A DNA stretch of 64,000 nt from an uncultured Desulfatiglans sp. Lineage in GTDB: Bacteria; Desulfobacterota; DSM-4660; Desulfatiglandales; Desulfatiglandaceae. This document shows, in pieces, positions 25,543 through 35,900 of this stretch. The position numbers and the translations under genes are program-made. Under the pieces are notes generated by a model. That model did no database searches. It was not told where the DNA came from and saw nothing but the letters and a program-made list of their open reading frames with translations. Each line of letters opens with the position of its first letter. Position 1 is the stretch's first letter. The stretch spans positions 2,813,111-2,877,110 of the forward strand of contig LR026961.1 of the NCBI GenBank assembly GCA_900498135.1. Direction: 5' to 3'.

Positions 25543-26766
25543 TCATTCGTGCATCTTTATCACTTCGGCCTTTGTCTTCGGGGTCAGCGTTCCGTTCAGG
25601 GCGGCCACGGCGCCCCGAAGGGTGTCGGGCGCAAGGTGCGAATATCGCGTTGCCATTGTCAGCGTTTGGTGTCCGGCCAGCTTCGCGACGGTATAAAGTG
25701 GGGTTCCCGCCTGAACAAGCCACGAGCAATAGGAATGCCTCAAGCTGTGAAAGCAGACCTTTTGCCGGGGGTCGTTTATTCCGTCGTTGAACCCCAACTT
25801 TTTAATAGCCCGTGTGAAGGTCCGGCTCACCTGTTTTTGTGCGGCCCCTGTCTTGGCATCGGGCCAAAGCATGGTGTCGCCGGTTTCGTCGCTGTAACGG
25901 GCTTTCAGGGCGGCGTAAACTTCGTTCGTCATAGGCACATGCCGGTTTCGGCCGCTCTTGGCGTCTTTGATGAAAATTGTTCTCTGCTCGAAGTCAATGC
26001 AACTCCACGTCAGGCGCGCCAACTCACTGAACCGCAGCCCGCAGTGAAGGCTTAAAAGGGCCTGGTCGTGAACGGTAACGCTTTTCTCCCTCAAGGCATC
26101 AAGTAATTTCACGGCCTCACCTTGGCTCAAAAAGCGCGCCCTTTGGTTGTCGAAGCGGGGAAGTCGTTCACCTTTGCCGGGCCAGTCGCCGGAAACCAGC
26201 TTTTCGCGCCGGGCGAAATTCCAGGCAACCCTTAAACTGCTCAGGACGTATTGAATGGTCCGCCCGGATCGGCGGGCCTTCTGCAATTTCGAGCGAACGC
26301 GGCGCACGTCCAAGGGCGCAAGTTCGCACAAGGGGCGGTCTCCAATGGCGGGCTCAAGCCAAAATTTGAAATGCGAGGCTTCCTTTTCGAACGTGTACGC
26401 CCTTTTCATTTGACGTGCGGCGGGGGCGTAGGTTTCCTTCCAGAATTGCCCGAAGGTAAGGGCCCTCAGTTCGGCCTCATTGTCTCGGGCCTGCTGATCC
26501 TCGCGGGCTTTCTCTTCCAGGGCCCGTTTTGCCCGAAGGGTCCGGGGTCCTTCACCTCGTCGCTGGTTCTCCTGAAGCTCGGCCAGGATCGCGGCGGCTT
26601 TCTTTTCAGTCCAGCCTTTGGACGTCCACCCGCAGACCTCTTGCACCATTTTGCCGTCCAGCTTGTAATAAATTGTGATGTACTTGTCGAAAGTAACCCC
26701 GTGCTTGCGCGATGCGTGCTCCCGGTATCGCACGCCCGGAAACCGTGATGCTATCCATTTCGCCAT
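25543..26766 (-). CDS. int: Tyrosine recombinase/integrase of element 1
   Basis: A 407-residue phage-type integrase. The N-terminal arm-binding part has a basic start, then a core-binding SAM-like domain (about 105-195) and the catalytic domain. Catalytic residues visible are Arg245 (HCGLRFSELARL), Lys270, His340 and Arg343 (FHSLRHSY), His366 (LAGHQTLTMATRY) and the nucleophile Tyr375. The ATG at 26766 has GGAGG upstream. The gene lies 170 bp inside the right att site with its promoter facing the att core, the normal layout for self-regulating integrases. It should catalyse insertion at the tRNA-Leu anticodon stem-loop. Confidence 0.93.
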   Translation of the reverse strand: MAKWIASRFPGVRYREHASRKHGVTFDKYITIYYKLDGKMVQEVCGWTSKGWTEKKAAAILAELQENQRRGEGPRTLRAKRALEEKAREDQQARDNEAELRALTFGQFWKETYAPAARQMKRAYTFEKEASHFKFWLEPAIGDRPLCELAPLDVRRVRSKLQKARRSGRTIQYVLSSLRVAWNFARREKLVSGDWPGKGERLPRFDNQRARFLSQGEAVKLLDALREKSVTVHDQALLSLHCGLRFSELARLTWSCIDFEQRTIFIKDAKSGRNRHVPMTNEVYAALKARYSDETGDTMLWPDAKTGAAQKQVSRTFTRAIKKLGFNDGINDPRQKVCFHSLRHSYCSWLVQAGTPLYTVAKLAGHQTLTMATRYSHLAPDTLRGAVAALNGTLTPKTKAEVIKMHE

Positions 26767-26783
26767 GATCCTGGCCTCCCCCG

Positions 26784-26811
26784 AATTTTGTCCAACTATT
26801 GTCCAACTTTT
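26784..26811. repeat. Right-end copy of the 28-bp arm repeat
   Basis: Identical, same-orientation copy of 18165-18192, containing two TTGTCCAACT units. It lies between the integrase start and the att core at 26937. Confidence 0.65.
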
Positions 26812-26936
26812 TCTAGCAAAACGCAAGGTGGTTTGGATGAAACTATGGTGAGAATAATATCAGATAAGTATTCGGAATGTCAATAATGAATTGGCTTAGG
26901 AATGGAACAAGCAAAACTTAAATGAAACGTATTTTT

Positions 26937-26998
26937 AGGGACTTAAAATCCCTCGGAGCTTAGTCTCTGTACGGGTTCGATTCCCGTCCCAGGCACCA
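26937..26998 (+). repeat. attR of element 1 / tRNA-Leu 3' fragment A
   Basis: The first 20 bp equal the anticodon stem-loop region of the tRNA. The variable arm then differs (AGCTTAGTCT instead of TCCTTAGGGC), and the T-arm and acceptor 3' half with CCA follow. It has TTCGATT where the intact gene has TTCAATT. It has no 5' half, so it is not a functional tRNA gene. It marks the junction between element 1 and island 2. Confidence 0.88.
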
Positions 26999-27699
26999 TG
27001 TAAAATCAATAGCTTATGATACAACAAACAGTGAATTTTTGTTTTTCGAGCAGCTGTGGCGAATATTTTGCGATATCGCGGGCAGGGGCAGCCCATGGTG
27101 AACACTTCCTTGCCGGCTGCTTCGCCAAGGCATTCGGCATAAATTTCGCGCTCAGTGTTGTGATGGCTAGAGATAGCCAAGGGGTCTAGCAGGAACGTCG
27201 ACTCTAACCTGCTCTGATGCCGCGCAGAGTGTTCTGCGGGTATAACATTCTTATAAGTTCCAAAGGTTTTCCGCCAGTTTTCAGAACCTCATATCCTCTT
27301 GAGATCAGCTGCCTGCCGCTACAACAAACCTATCTTTTCAACCCCAACTGAAATAATATCCTCGCCTTTGACCGGATCCGTCAAAACTGGCCGATATGAT
27401 CACCTTGGCAGAGATAGATCTGTCCTCTCCTCTGCTTGCTGATTAAATGCTCTTGATGATTTTCCCCGGCTCGGCTCGAAGAAAAAATGCTTTCTTTGCG
27501 TGTGAGGCGCCTTTCTTGATTGACTATCCCGACGAATCGGTATAGGTGAGAAAGCGGATGTCCATAGCCAGAACAAAATCGAGATTTCAACGCCCGATAT
27601 TACCTCTTTAAAAATTTTTAGCACTTACAAAGCCCTTTTCGGGGCTTCCGTATGTCGTCCTCCCTGGCGATCAACGGGATTGCGTGAGGTGGTGGAGCA
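26999..27699. other. Non-coding stretch between att fragment A and the first defence operon
   Basis: No gene here is convincing. An open frame on the minus strand (to about 27180) reads through the tRNA fragment and is probably spurious or a gene remnant. Bases 27196-27388 are the repeat described separately. The rest (27389-27699) is of lower GC and should contain the promoter of the helicase operon, but I cannot pick a clear one. Confidence 0.4.
27196..27388. repeat. ~193-bp island-end repeat, copy 1
   Basis: Shares most positions with 60897-61090, including a fully conserved ~41-bp block containing CTCTG-ATGCCGCG-CAGAG (hairpin-forming) followed by TGTTCTGCGGGTAT. Its distance from the tRNA fragment is 198 bp here and 169 bp in copy 2. 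Confidence 0.8.
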
Positions 27700-30600
27700 A
27701 TGAGCAAGCTCGAAGATCTCCAGCCAAACGCTGCCGTAAGGGGCATTCTCCCCGATGGCCTGGTCACTGTCGTCAGTGTCACCTGGCACGGCTCGGAGGC
27801 CATAGAGATCACCTACAAAACCCCGACCGGCAAGGTGGCGAACGAACTCCTTTACCGCTTTGACGAGGACCGCCTCGAAGTAGTCGAAAAAGGCCGCCCC
27901 TGGAGCTTCGACGGGGACGGTGCTCTCTGCCGGCTTGTCTCGGAGGCCCAGCGGATCCGACTGGCCCATCTCTTCGACCCCCTGCTGGCTGTCCATACGT
28001 CGGTCATCGACCCTCTCCCGCACCAGATCACAGCCGTCTATGAAGCCATGCTCCCTCGGCAGCCCCTCCGCTTCCTGCTGGCCGACGATCCGGGTGCAGG
28101 CAAGACCATCATGGCCGGCCTATTAATGAAAGAGATGATCGCAAGGGGCGACCTCCAACGCTGCCTGGTGGTCTGCCCGGGTAGCTTGGCCGAGCAATGG
28201 CAGGACGAACTTTACCACCGCTTTCATCTCCCTTTCGAGATTCTCACCAACGACAAGCTCGAAGCCGCCCACACGGGGAACTGGTTCCTCGAGACGAACC
28301 TCGTCATCGCACGGTTGGATAAACTTTCCCGGAACGAGGATGTCCAGCAGAAACTCCGAGCCCCTGATTGCCGCTGGGACCTGGTGGTTTGCGACGAAGC
28401 GCACAAGATGTCGGCGACCTTCTTTGGCGGCGAGATAAAGTACACCAAGCGCTACAAACTCGGGCAGCTCTTGTCTACGCTGACCCGGCACTTCCTCCTC
28501 ATGACCGCCACTCCGCACAACGGGAAAGAAGAGGACTTCCAGCTCTTCATGGCGCTTCTTGACGGGGACCGATTTGAAGGCCGATTCCGGGACGGGGTCC
28601 ACACGGCAGATGTATCCGACCTCATGCGCCGCATGGTCAAAGAAGGGCTTTTGAAGTTCGACGGCACCCCGCTTTTCCCTGAGCGGATCGCCTACACGGT
28701 CCCCTACAGACTCTCCGACCCCGAGGCGATCCTTTATAAAGAAGTCACCGAATACGTCCGAGAAGAATTCAACCGCGCCGAGGCTCTTGAAAACGACAAA
28801 CGGGCCGGGACCGTCGGGTTTGCGCTCACCATCCTGCAGCGGCGTCTGGCTTCCTCCCCTGAGGCCATCTACCAGTCCCTCCGTCGGCGCCGAGAACGGC
28901 TCGAAAGCCGCCTGAGGGAGCTCGAAGTCATTCAACGGGGCGCCGTGGTCGCTTCTATGCTCACATCGACCGCGCCCACCCTGGACGAGGATGACGTCCA
29001 AGACCTGGATGAGGCCCCTGACAGCGAGGTGGCAGCCGTCGAAGAGGAGGTCCTGGACCAGGCCACCGCAGCCCGGTCGATCGTGGAACTCAAGGCTGAG
29101 ATCGAGACCCTGAAGCACCTGGAGGACCTTGCGCAATCCGTCCGGAGGAGCGGTGAGGACCGGAAATGGCGTGAACTGGCAAGCCTCCTTGGCGAGGTCT
29201 TCACCCCGGCCGCCATCGCAAACCGTGCTGCCGACAAAGCCGAAGGTTGCGGGCGCGCCGCCCGAATAAAACCGCTTTCCTCTCCCCATCAGAAACTTGT
29301 CATCTTTACAGAGTTCCGGGACACCCTCAGTTACCTCGGAAACCGAATCGCCACCCTCCTTGGCCGGAGTGAGGCCATTGTGATAATTCACGGCGGGATG
29401 GGCCGGGAGGACCGTCTCAAGACGCAGGAAGCCTTCCGGCATGACCCCAAGGTGCAGGTGCTCCTGGCCACCGATGCAGCGGGGGAAGGCATCAATCTCC
29501 AACGCGCCCACCTGATGGTCAACTACGACCTGCCCTGGAACCCGAACCGTATCGAGCAGCGCTTCGGCCGGATTCACCGCATCGGCCAGACGGAGGTCTG
29601 CCACCTCTGGAATCTGGTGGCGGAAGAGACCCGGGAAGGCGACGTCTACCGGAGGCTCCTCGAAAAGCTCGACCAGGCCCGTCAGGCCCTGGGGGGCCAA
29701 GTCTTCGACGTGCTCGGGAAGCTTCAGTTCGAGGGCCGCCCGCTCCGCGACCTCCTGATCGAGGCGATCCGCTATGGGGAGCAGCCCGAGGTCAAGGCCC
29801 GGCTGACTCAGGTCGTGGAAAAAGCCTTCGACCGGGGCTACCTTCAAAACCTGCTCGAAGAAAAGGCGCTTGCCCACGACACCATGGACGTAAGCCGTGT
29901 CCACCGCGTCAGGGAAGAGATGGAGCGGGCCGAGGCGCGGCGCCTACAACCCCATTACATCGAATCCTTTTTTCTCGAGGCTTTCCGGCGCCTCGGGGGT
30001 AGTGTCAAACAGCGCGAACCCCGCCGCTACGAAATCACCCACGTGCCGGCCCCTGTCAGAAACCGCGACCGTTTGATCGGCATCGGAGAGCCGGTGCTTC
30101 CCCGCTATGAGCGGATCGCCTTCGAGAAATCCCTGGTTGCCCCGCAAGGCCAACCCCTGGCGGCTTTCATTTGCCCCGGGCATCCGCTCCTAGACTCGGT
30201 CATCGATCTGACCCTCGAGCGCCAGCGGGACCTCCTCAAACGTGGAGCGGTGCTGGTGGATGAGCGTGATCCCGGCACTGACCCCAGGGTTTTGTTCTAC
30301 CTCGAGCATGCCATCCAGGACGCAGGGCAAACCCGCACCGGTGACAGGAGAGTGGTTTCAAAGCGCGTGCTTTATGTCGAGATCGATTCCAAGGGAAACG
30401 CGCGACACCTCCACTATTCCCCCTACCTGGATTACCGGCCGCTCAAGGACAATGAGCCTGGGGTCGATGCGTTTCTGGCCCTCCCGGAATGCGCCTGGAT
30501 CGACCGAGACCTCGAAAAGGCCGCGGTCAGCCACGCCGTCTCAAAGGTTGTTCCAGAGCACCTCCAAGAGGTCCGAGATCACAGAATCGCTCTGGTCGAC

Positions 30601-31281
30601 AAGACCCAGGCCGCCGTCAAAGACCGCTTGACCAAGGAGATCACCTACTGGGATCACCGTGCGGAACAATTAAAGCTCCAGGAGCAGGCGGGGAAACCCA
30701 ACGCCCGGCTGAATTCGGCCGAAGCTCGTAAGCGAGCGGACGTGCTCCAGTCGCGCCTTCAAAAGCGCCTTGAAGATCTGCGCCTCGAACGACAGATCTC
30801 GCCCTTGCCGCCGGTGGTCCTCGGGGGGCTTCTCGTGGTGCCTTCAGGATTGCTTCAAAAAATGGCGGGAACAACTTCACCTTCACCTCCAGTCTCAACC
30901 GATACTCAGGCTGCAGCAGCCCGGGCCCGTGAAATCGTTATAGAGGTGGAAAGGAAGCTTGGATTCGATCCGGTGGATCGTGAGTTCGACAAGCTGGGAT
31001 ACGATATCGAAAGCCGCATCCCAGGGACCGGCCGCCTCCGTTTTATCGAGGTGAAGGGCAGAGTCTCCGGTGCCCAGACCATCACCGTCACTCGCAACGA
31101 GATCCTTTATTCCCTCAATAAGCCTGAGGATTTTATCCTCGCCATTGTGGAGTTTTTCGAAGGGGGCGAGCACCGTGTGCATTATGTTCACCGGCCTTTC
31201 CGGAGGGAGCCCGATTTTGGGGTGACGAGCGTCAACTATGATTTTAGTCAACTGCTGGCCCTTGCCCAAGCACCAGCATGA
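27700..31281 (+). CDS. SNF2-type helicase with C-terminal DUF3883 (defence system 1)
   Basis: A 1193-residue superfamily-2 helicase. Motif I is LADDPGAGKTIMAGLL (near residue 130), motif II is VVCDEAHKM (DEAH, near 231), motif III is LMTATPHNG, and motif VI is QRFGRIHRIGQ (near 625). A charged insertion at about 400-470 is coiled-coil-like. The last ~110 residues form a DUF3883 domain with GYDIESR and FIEVKGR, a PD-(D/E)xK-like core. This type of helicase occurs in DISARM and related phage-defence operons. It opens the operon, 24 bp before the DUF262 gene. GAGG/GGAGC precedes the ATG. Role inferred: ATP-driven DNA translocation or sensing. Confidence 0.87.
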   Translation: MSKLEDLQPNAAVRGILPDGLVTVVSVTWHGSEAIEITYKTPTGKVANELLYRFDEDRLEVVEKGRPWSFDGDGALCRLVSEAQRIRLAHLFDPLLAVHTSVIDPLPHQITAVYEAMLPRQPLRFLLADDPGAGKTIMAGLLMKEMIARGDLQRCLVVCPGSLAEQWQDELYHRFHLPFEILTNDKLEAAHTGNWFLETNLVIARLDKLSRNEDVQQKLRAPDCRWDLVVCDEAHKMSATFFGGEIKYTKRYKLGQLLSTLTRHFLLMTATPHNGKEEDFQLFMALLDGDRFEGRFRDGVHTADVSDLMRRMVKEGLLKFDGTPLFPERIAYTVPYRLSDPEAILYKEVTEYVREEFNRAEALENDKRAGTVGFALTILQRRLASSPEAIYQSLRRRRERLESRLRELEVIQRGAVVASMLTSTAPTLDEDDVQDLDEAPDSEVAAVEEEVLDQATAARSIVELKAEIETLKHLEDLAQSVRRSGEDRKWRELASLLGEVFTPAAIANRAADKAEGCGRAARIKPLSSPHQKLVIFTEFRDTLSYLGNRIATLLGRSEAIVIIHGGMGREDRLKTQEAFRHDPKVQVLLATDAAGEGINLQRAHLMVNYDLPWNPNRIEQRFGRIHRIGQTEVCHLWNLVAEETREGDVYRRLLEKLDQARQALGGQVFDVLGKLQFEGRPLRDLLIEAIRYGEQPEVKARLTQVVEKAFDRGYLQNLLEEKALAHDTMDVSRVHRVREEMERAEARRLQPHYIESFFLEAFRRLGGSVKQREPRRYEITHVPAPVRNRDRLIGIGEPVLPRYERIAFEKSLVAPQGQPLAAFICPGHPLLDSVIDLTLERQRDLLKRGAVLVDERDPGTDPRVLFYLEHAIQDAGQTRTGDRRVVSKRVLYVEIDSKGNARHLHYSPYLDYRPLKDNEPGVDAFLALPECAWIDRDLEKAAVSHAVSKVVPEHLQEVRDHRIALVDKTQAAVKDRLTKEITYWDHRAEQLKLQEQAGKPNARLNSAEARKRADVLQSRLQKRLEDLRLERQISPLPPVVLGGLLVVPSGLLQKMAGTTSPSPPVSTDTQAAAARAREIVIEVERKLGFDPVDREFDKLGYDIESRIPGTGRLRFIEVKGRVSGAQTITVTRNEILYSLNKPEDFILAIVEFFEGGEHRVHYVHRPFRREPDFGVTSVNYDFSQLLALAQAPA

Positions 31282-31305
31282 GGCTGTTTCGAGAAGGGAT
31301 TTCTG

Positions 31306-33012
31306 ATGAGCATTTTTGAAGATACGAACCCACGGGCGCTGAAAGATCTGCTTCATGAAATTCATGCCGGCGTGACCGTCCTGCCTGATTTTCAGCGCGA
31401 CTTCGTGTGGGAACCCAGCGCAACGCAGGAGTTGATCGTTTCTATCGCCAATAACTACCCTGCGGGGAGCATCCTTCGGGTAAGGGATACGAAAAGGGTC
31501 TTTGCCTGCCGGGAATTTGAAGGAGCTCCAACCGTGGGAGGCCAGTACCATACCTTTATGGTTCTGGATGGTCAGCAGCGCCTGACATCTCTCTATCAAG
31601 CTTTCTATGGCATCGGGGAACACCGTTACTATCTCAATCTTGGCAAGTTGCTCGATGGACTTGACTTCGAAGAAGCTATCTTTCATGTCCGTGCCACCAC
31701 CAAATGGGTTAAGGCACATGAGAGTTTTGAACTTCAGGCGAAGGAGCTGATACTGCCGCTCAGTGTTCTCAAAGGAGGTGCCGGGGAGTTTCTCCAATGG
31801 TTATTGCAGGCCACAAATCCTATGCCAAGCGAAGATCGGGAGCGCATGCAGGATGGGTTGACAAAAATCAATGAGCAGTGGATCAAGACCATAGACGATT
31901 ATCATTTCCCGGTTGTCACCCTCTCCGACAAAACCGAGCCGGATGCCCTCTGTACAATCTTCGAAACCCTCAACCGCACAGGGGTGAAGCTCAGCGTATT
32001 CGAATTGCTGACGGCCCGCTTTTGGCCCCACAACATTAACCTTAGGGGATTGTGGGACAGTGCCAGGGAGCGCTATCCGATCATAGGTGAACTGGAGGTT
32101 GACCCATACTATGTGCTTCAAGCGATAGCCCTGGCTTGTAGGAAAGCTCCTTCCTGCAAGCGAGGGGACGTTTTGAACCTTAGCAATACCGATATCGAGG
32201 CATGGTGGCCTCAGGTGACCGAAGGTTTGGCAACAGGCCTTGAAATTCTGCGGGATGACTGCAAGGTCATACGCCCCAAGTGGATCCCTTATCAAACTAT
32301 GCTGGCTCCGCTTGCGGCAGTGCTTGGCAAATGCGGGTTGCCCAAGACCCCCGAGGCAGCTGTACAGAGAGAGAAGATCAAGCGGTGGTTCTGGTGCGCA
32401 GTTTTCGGCCAGGCTTATGAGAGCGCACCCAACAGCCAATCTGCCAAGGACACCACTGCCTTAGTTGAATGGCTTAAAGGGGGGCCTTTGCCCGAAACCG
32501 TATCAGCCTTCCGGTTCGATCCTAGAGCCCTAAGGGATGTGACTCCCCGGCAAAGATCCATTTATCGTGGCATTATCTGCCTTATCTTGGCAAACGGTGC
32601 ACGGGATTTTCACACTCAGGCGGTTATCACGGGAAATCTGGCCAGCGAACAGGGTATCGATGACCATCACATCTTTCCCTCGAAATTCCTCGAAAAAATG
32701 AAAGGCATAACCCTGACGAGACACAGAGACTGCATCCTCAATCGTACTTTGATTGACCGGACTACTAACCAAATGATCGGAGATAGAGCCCCTTCTCAGT
32801 ATTTTAGGGCTCTCCAAGAACTGAATGGGTTCCCTTTCGATAAGGTGCTGACCTCCCACTGCCTGCCAACGGATGATCAATCTCCGTTTTGGACGGATGA
32901 CTACGAAAGATTTCTTGAATGGCGTCAGGCGCGGCTGTGGGAAGAAATCAAGAAGGTCACCGGTGTGGCAACCGCATCCGATTTGGAAGCAAATAATGGG
33001 AATAACATATGA
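31306..33012 (+). CDS. GmrSD-like DUF262/DUF1524 protein (defence system 1)
   Basis: A 568-residue protein. The N-terminal DUF262 (ParB/Srx-like) domain shows [10 protein letters not shown] (residues 26-35) and [13 protein letters not shown] (from 86), its nucleotide-binding motifs. The C-terminal DUF1524 HNH nuclease domain shows [10 protein letters not shown] (from 452) and [15 protein letters not shown]. The layout is that of GmrSD type IV restriction enzymes and BrxU, which cut modified phage DNA using NTP. Its stop overlaps the methylase start (ATGA). Its base composition is visibly less GC-rich than the helicase gene before it, suggesting it is a cassette inserted in the operon. Confidence 0.9.
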   Translation: MSIFEDTNPRALKDLLHEIHAGVTVLPDFQRDFVWEPSATQELIVSIANNYPAGSILRVRDTKRVFACREFEGAPTVGGQYHTFMVLDGQQRLTSLYQAFYGIGEHRYYLNLGKLLDGLDFEEAIFHVRATTKWVKAHESFELQAKELILPLSVLKGGAGEFLQWLLQATNPMPSEDRERMQDGLTKINEQWIKTIDDYHFPVVTLSDKTEPDALCTIFETLNRTGVKLSVFELLTARFWPHNINLRGLWDSARERYPIIGELEVDPYYVLQAIALACRKAPSCKRGDVLNLSNTDIEAWWPQVTEGLATGLEILRDDCKVIRPKWIPYQTMLAPLAAVLGKCGLPKTPEAAVQREKIKRWFWCAVFGQAYESAPNSQSAKDTTALVEWLKGGPLPETVSAFRFDPRALRDVTPRQRSIYRGIICLILANGARDFHTQAVITGNLASEQGIDDHHIFPSKFLEKMKGITLTRHRDCILNRTLIDRTTNQMIGDRAPSQYFRALQELNGFPFDKVLTSHCLPTDDQSPFWTDDYERFLEWRQARLWEEIKKVTGVATASDLEANNGNNI

Positions 33013-35897
33013 ACCACCGCAAAAAGCTCATCGAAGTGGCTCTGCCCCTGGATGCGATCAACAAGGCCAGCGCTCGTGAGAAATCCATCCGCCATGGACA
33101 CCCGAGCACACTGCATCTGTGGTGGGCCCGTCGGCCTCTTGCAGCAGCCCGGGCCGTGATTTTTGCCCAGATGGTGGATGACCCTTCAGGCCTTCCCGAT
33201 CTCTTCCCGACTGAGAAAGCCCAGGAGAAGGAACGTCTGAGGCTGTTCAAAATCATCGAGGACCTCGTCCTATGGGAGAACACCAATAACGAAGCAGTGC
33301 TACAGAAAGCCCGAGATGAAATCTGGCAGAGCTGGCGCCGTGCCTGCGCAGAAAACGCCGACCACCCGCGCGCAAAGGACCTCTTCGACCGGCAAAAACT
33401 CCCCGCCTTCCACGATCCCTTTGCGGGAGGTGGCTCATTACCTCTCGAAGCGCAGCGGTTGGGCCTCGAGGCCTATGCGAGTGACCTCAATCCTGTGGCC
33501 GTCCTGATCAACAAGGCGATGATAGAGATCCCCCCGAAGTTTGCCGGCCGCCCGCCGGTAAACCCCGAGGCGCAGAAGGAGCAGTCCCTTTTCAAGAGGG
33601 AGTGGCGCGGTGCTCAGGGGCTTGCTGAGGATGTCCGCTACTACGGAAAGTGGATGCGGGATGAGGCTGAAAAGCGCATCGGGCATCTCTACCCAAAGGT
33701 GCAGATCACAACGGAGATGGCCAAGGAGCGACCGGATCTAAAGCCTTTAATAGGAAAAAAGCTCACGGTGATCGCCTGGCTCTGGGCCCGCACCGTCAAG
33801 AGCCCAAACCCTGCTTTCTCTCACGTGGATGTGCCGCTTGCCTCCACCTTCATGCTCTCGACCAAGAAGGGCAAAGAGGCTTATGTGGAGCCGGTGATTG
33901 AAGGAAAAAGCTATCAGTTCACTGTCAAGGTGGGAAAACCAAAGGATATGGATGCGGCTAAGAAGGGGACAAAGCTGGCGCGAGGCGCCAACTTCAGCTG
34001 TCTTATGTCAGGCACCCCGATAGCATCCGACCATATTTACTCGGAGGCGCAGGCAGGCCGAATGGGGGCGCGTCTAATGGCCATCGTTGCCGAGGGCGAT
34101 CGTGGTAGGGTGTACGTAGCTCCCACGTCTAATCATGAGGCGGTTGTTACTCAGGCACGGCCTGAATGGAAGCCTGAGGTGGCAATGCCAGAGAACCCTC
34201 GCTGGTTTTCTCCACCACTTTACGGGCTGAAGACCTATGGTGACCTCTTCACTCCTCGCCAGCTGGTAGCGCTGACGACCTTTTCCGACTTGGTGCAAGA
34301 GGCGCGAGAAAAGGTCAAGGCTGATGCCATTGCAGTCGGGATACAGGATGATGGAAAAGGCCTCGACGCTGGTGGCACGGGTGCTGCTGCGTATGCGGAT
34401 GCGATAAGCCTTTACTTGTCTTTTGTTATCAGCAAGCAAGCTGATCTTGGTAACAGTCTTTGCGCGTGGGAACCAATAGCCCAGTGTCCGCGTCATCTTT
34501 TCAGCCGCCAAGCCATTCCTATGGTATGGGACTTTGCTGAAGGCAATCCATTAGGCAGTAGCTCTGGTGGATGGGAGGTTTTTCTTGACGGCATTTGCAA
34601 GGCTTTTTTGAAAGCTTTTGAGAAAATCACACAAAAATATCATGGATCTGCAAATCAAGCCGATGCAATGGCACAAAGCATCTCAAATGATAAAATCGTA
34701 TCAACCGATCCTCCCTATTACGACAACATTGGTTATGCAGACTTATCTGATTTCTTCTACGTCTGGATGCGTCGTTCATTAAGGAATATTTACAGAAATC
34801 TTTTCAATACATTAGCTGTTCCGAAAGCTGAAGAACTTGTTGCTACGCCCTACCGCCATGGCAAAAAAGATAAGGCTGAAGCTTTTTTTCTTAATGGCAT
34901 GGCCAAGGCCATGATTCGTTTGAGGGAGCAAGTTTACCCTAATTTCCCTGTTACAATCTATTATGCTTTCAAGCAGTCTGAAGTTCAAAACCAGGGTATT
35001 GCATCCACGGGATGGGAAACTTTTCTAGATGCAGTAATGAGGGCTGGCTTCGCTATAACTGGGACTTGGCCGATACGTACTGAGAATAGCAGTCGTATGG
35101 TAGGGCAAGGGACCAATGCTCTCGCATCCAGCATCATCCTCGTCTGCCGTCCGCGTAATAACGACGCTCTTACCGCCACCCGCCGTGAATTCCTTACCGG
35201 CCTTAAATCGGAGCTTCCCAAAGCGCTTAAACACCTCCAGAAGGGGAACATCGCCCCAGTCGATTTGGCCCAATCCGCCATCGGACCCGGGATGGCTGTC
35301 TATACCCGTTATAACAAAGTCCTCGATGCAGAGGGCAAGCCTCTTTCTGTCCGAGAAGCCCTGGCCCTCATCAACCAAACACTGGACGAAGTGCTGGCCG
35401 AGCAGGAAGGAGACTTCGATTCAGACAGCCGCTGGGCCTTGGCATGGTTCGAACAATACCGGTTTGGGGAAGGCGAATACGGCGTAGCCGAAACCCTCTC
35501 GAAGGCGAAGAATACGAGCGTTGCAGGGATGGTGGACGCAGGGATCCTCGCCTCGAAAGGGGGTAAGGTGCATCTATTCAAACCGGCCGATTTGCCGGCC
35601 GACTGGGATCCGACCCAGGACAAGCGCCTGACGGTCTGGGAAATGGTCCACCATCTGATTGGAGCCCTGGAAACTGCTGGCGAACCTGCTGCGGCCGAGC
35701 TTGTTGCCCGGCTTGGCAGTAAAGCCGAAGGGGCGCGGGAGTTGGCCTATCGCCTCTATACGATCTGTGAGCGCAAGAAATGGGCGCAGGAGGCCCTTTC
35801 CTACAACGGGCTCGTGCAGAGTTGGCCGGAAATCACCCGGCTGGCTCAGGAACGCTCTGGCGCAGCGATGAAACAGACCAGTTACCTGGAGGAATAA
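33009..35897 (+). CDS. DUF1156 DNA methylase (defence system 1)
   Basis: A 962-residue adenine-type DNA methyltransferase. It starts with the DUF1156 segment ([23 protein letters not shown]...[20 protein letters not shown]). The SAM-binding motif is [15 protein letters not shown] (near residue 137) and the catalytic motif IV is [25 protein letters not shown] (near 567), so the motif order is I then IV with a large target-recognition-like insertion between them. The protein is expected to mark host DNA as self or, with the ATPase, to discriminate phage DNA. The middle third (about 34.0-35.1 kb) is more AT-rich than the ends, as seen in exchangeable specificity regions. Start overlaps the previous stop. 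Confidence 0.9.
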   Translation: MNHRKKLIEVALPLDAINKASAREKSIRHGHPSTLHLWWARRPLAAARAVIFAQMVDDPSGLPDLFPTEKAQEKERLRLFKIIEDLVLWENTNNEAVLQKARDEIWQSWRRACAENADHPRAKDLFDRQKLPAFHDPFAGGGSLPLEAQRLGLEAYASDLNPVAVLINKAMIEIPPKFAGRPPVNPEAQKEQSLFKREWRGAQGLAEDVRYYGKWMRDEAEKRIGHLYPKVQITTEMAKERPDLKPLIGKKLTVIAWLWARTVKSPNPAFSHVDVPLASTFMLSTKKGKEAYVEPVIEGKSYQFTVKVGKPKDMDAAKKGTKLARGANFSCLMSGTPIASDHIYSEAQAGRMGARLMAIVAEGDRGRVYVAPTSNHEAVVTQARPEWKPEVAMPENPRWFSPPLYGLKTYGDLFTPRQLVALTTFSDLVQEAREKVKADAIAVGIQDDGKGLDAGGTGAAAYADAISLYLSFVISKQADLGNSLCAWEPIAQCPRHLFSRQAIPMVWDFAEGNPLGSSSGGWEVFLDGICKAFLKAFEKITQKYHGSANQADAMAQSISNDKIVSTDPPYYDNIGYADLSDFFYVWMRRSLRNIYRNLFNTLAVPKAEELVATPYRHGKKDKAEAFFLNGMAKAMIRLREQVYPNFPVTIYYAFKQSEVQNQGIASTGWETFLDAVMRAGFAITGTWPIRTENSSRMVGQGTNALASSIILVCRPRNNDALTATRREFLTGLKSELPKALKHLQKGNIAPVDLAQSAIGPGMAVYTRYNKVLDAEGKPLSVREALALINQTLDEVLAEQEGDFDSDSRWALAWFEQYRFGEGEYGVAETLSKAKNTSVAGMVDAGILASKGGKVHLFKPADLPADWDPTQDKRLTVWEMVHHLIGALETAGEPAAAELVARLGSKAEGARELAYRLYTICERKKWAQEALSYNGLVQSWPEITRLAQERSGAAMKQTSYLEE

Positions 35898-35900
35898 TCC

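Larger units (their letters stand above)
18050..26956. mobile_element. Integrative element 1 (satellite-like, tRNA-Leu site)
   Basis: Bounded by a 20-bp perfect direct repeat AGGGACTTAAAATCCCTCGG, at 18050-18069 inside the tRNA and at 26937-26956 in a tRNA 3' fragment. Genes are almost all on the minus strand: integrase at the right end, then a 250-aa protein, AlpA-like regulator, DUF3820, primase-ATPase, Cys-rich protein, HTH, coiled coil, prohead protease and a small Cys-rich protein. At about 8.9 kb, with replication and integration genes but no packaging or tail genes, it resembles phage satellites (PICI or P4-like) more than a full prophage. A 28-bp repeat present at both ends is a likely set of integrase arm sites. 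Confidence 0.85.

Noticed and set aside
26935..27180. Minus-strand 81-codon frame across tRNA fragment A
   Set aside because: The N-terminal part of its product is not recognised and the C-terminal part is a translation of tRNA sequence; the same artefact occurs at the intact tRNA and at fragment B.
28123..29904. 593-codon minus-strand frame opposite the SNF2-type helicase
   Set aside because: Antisense shadow of a gene with complete helicase motifs.
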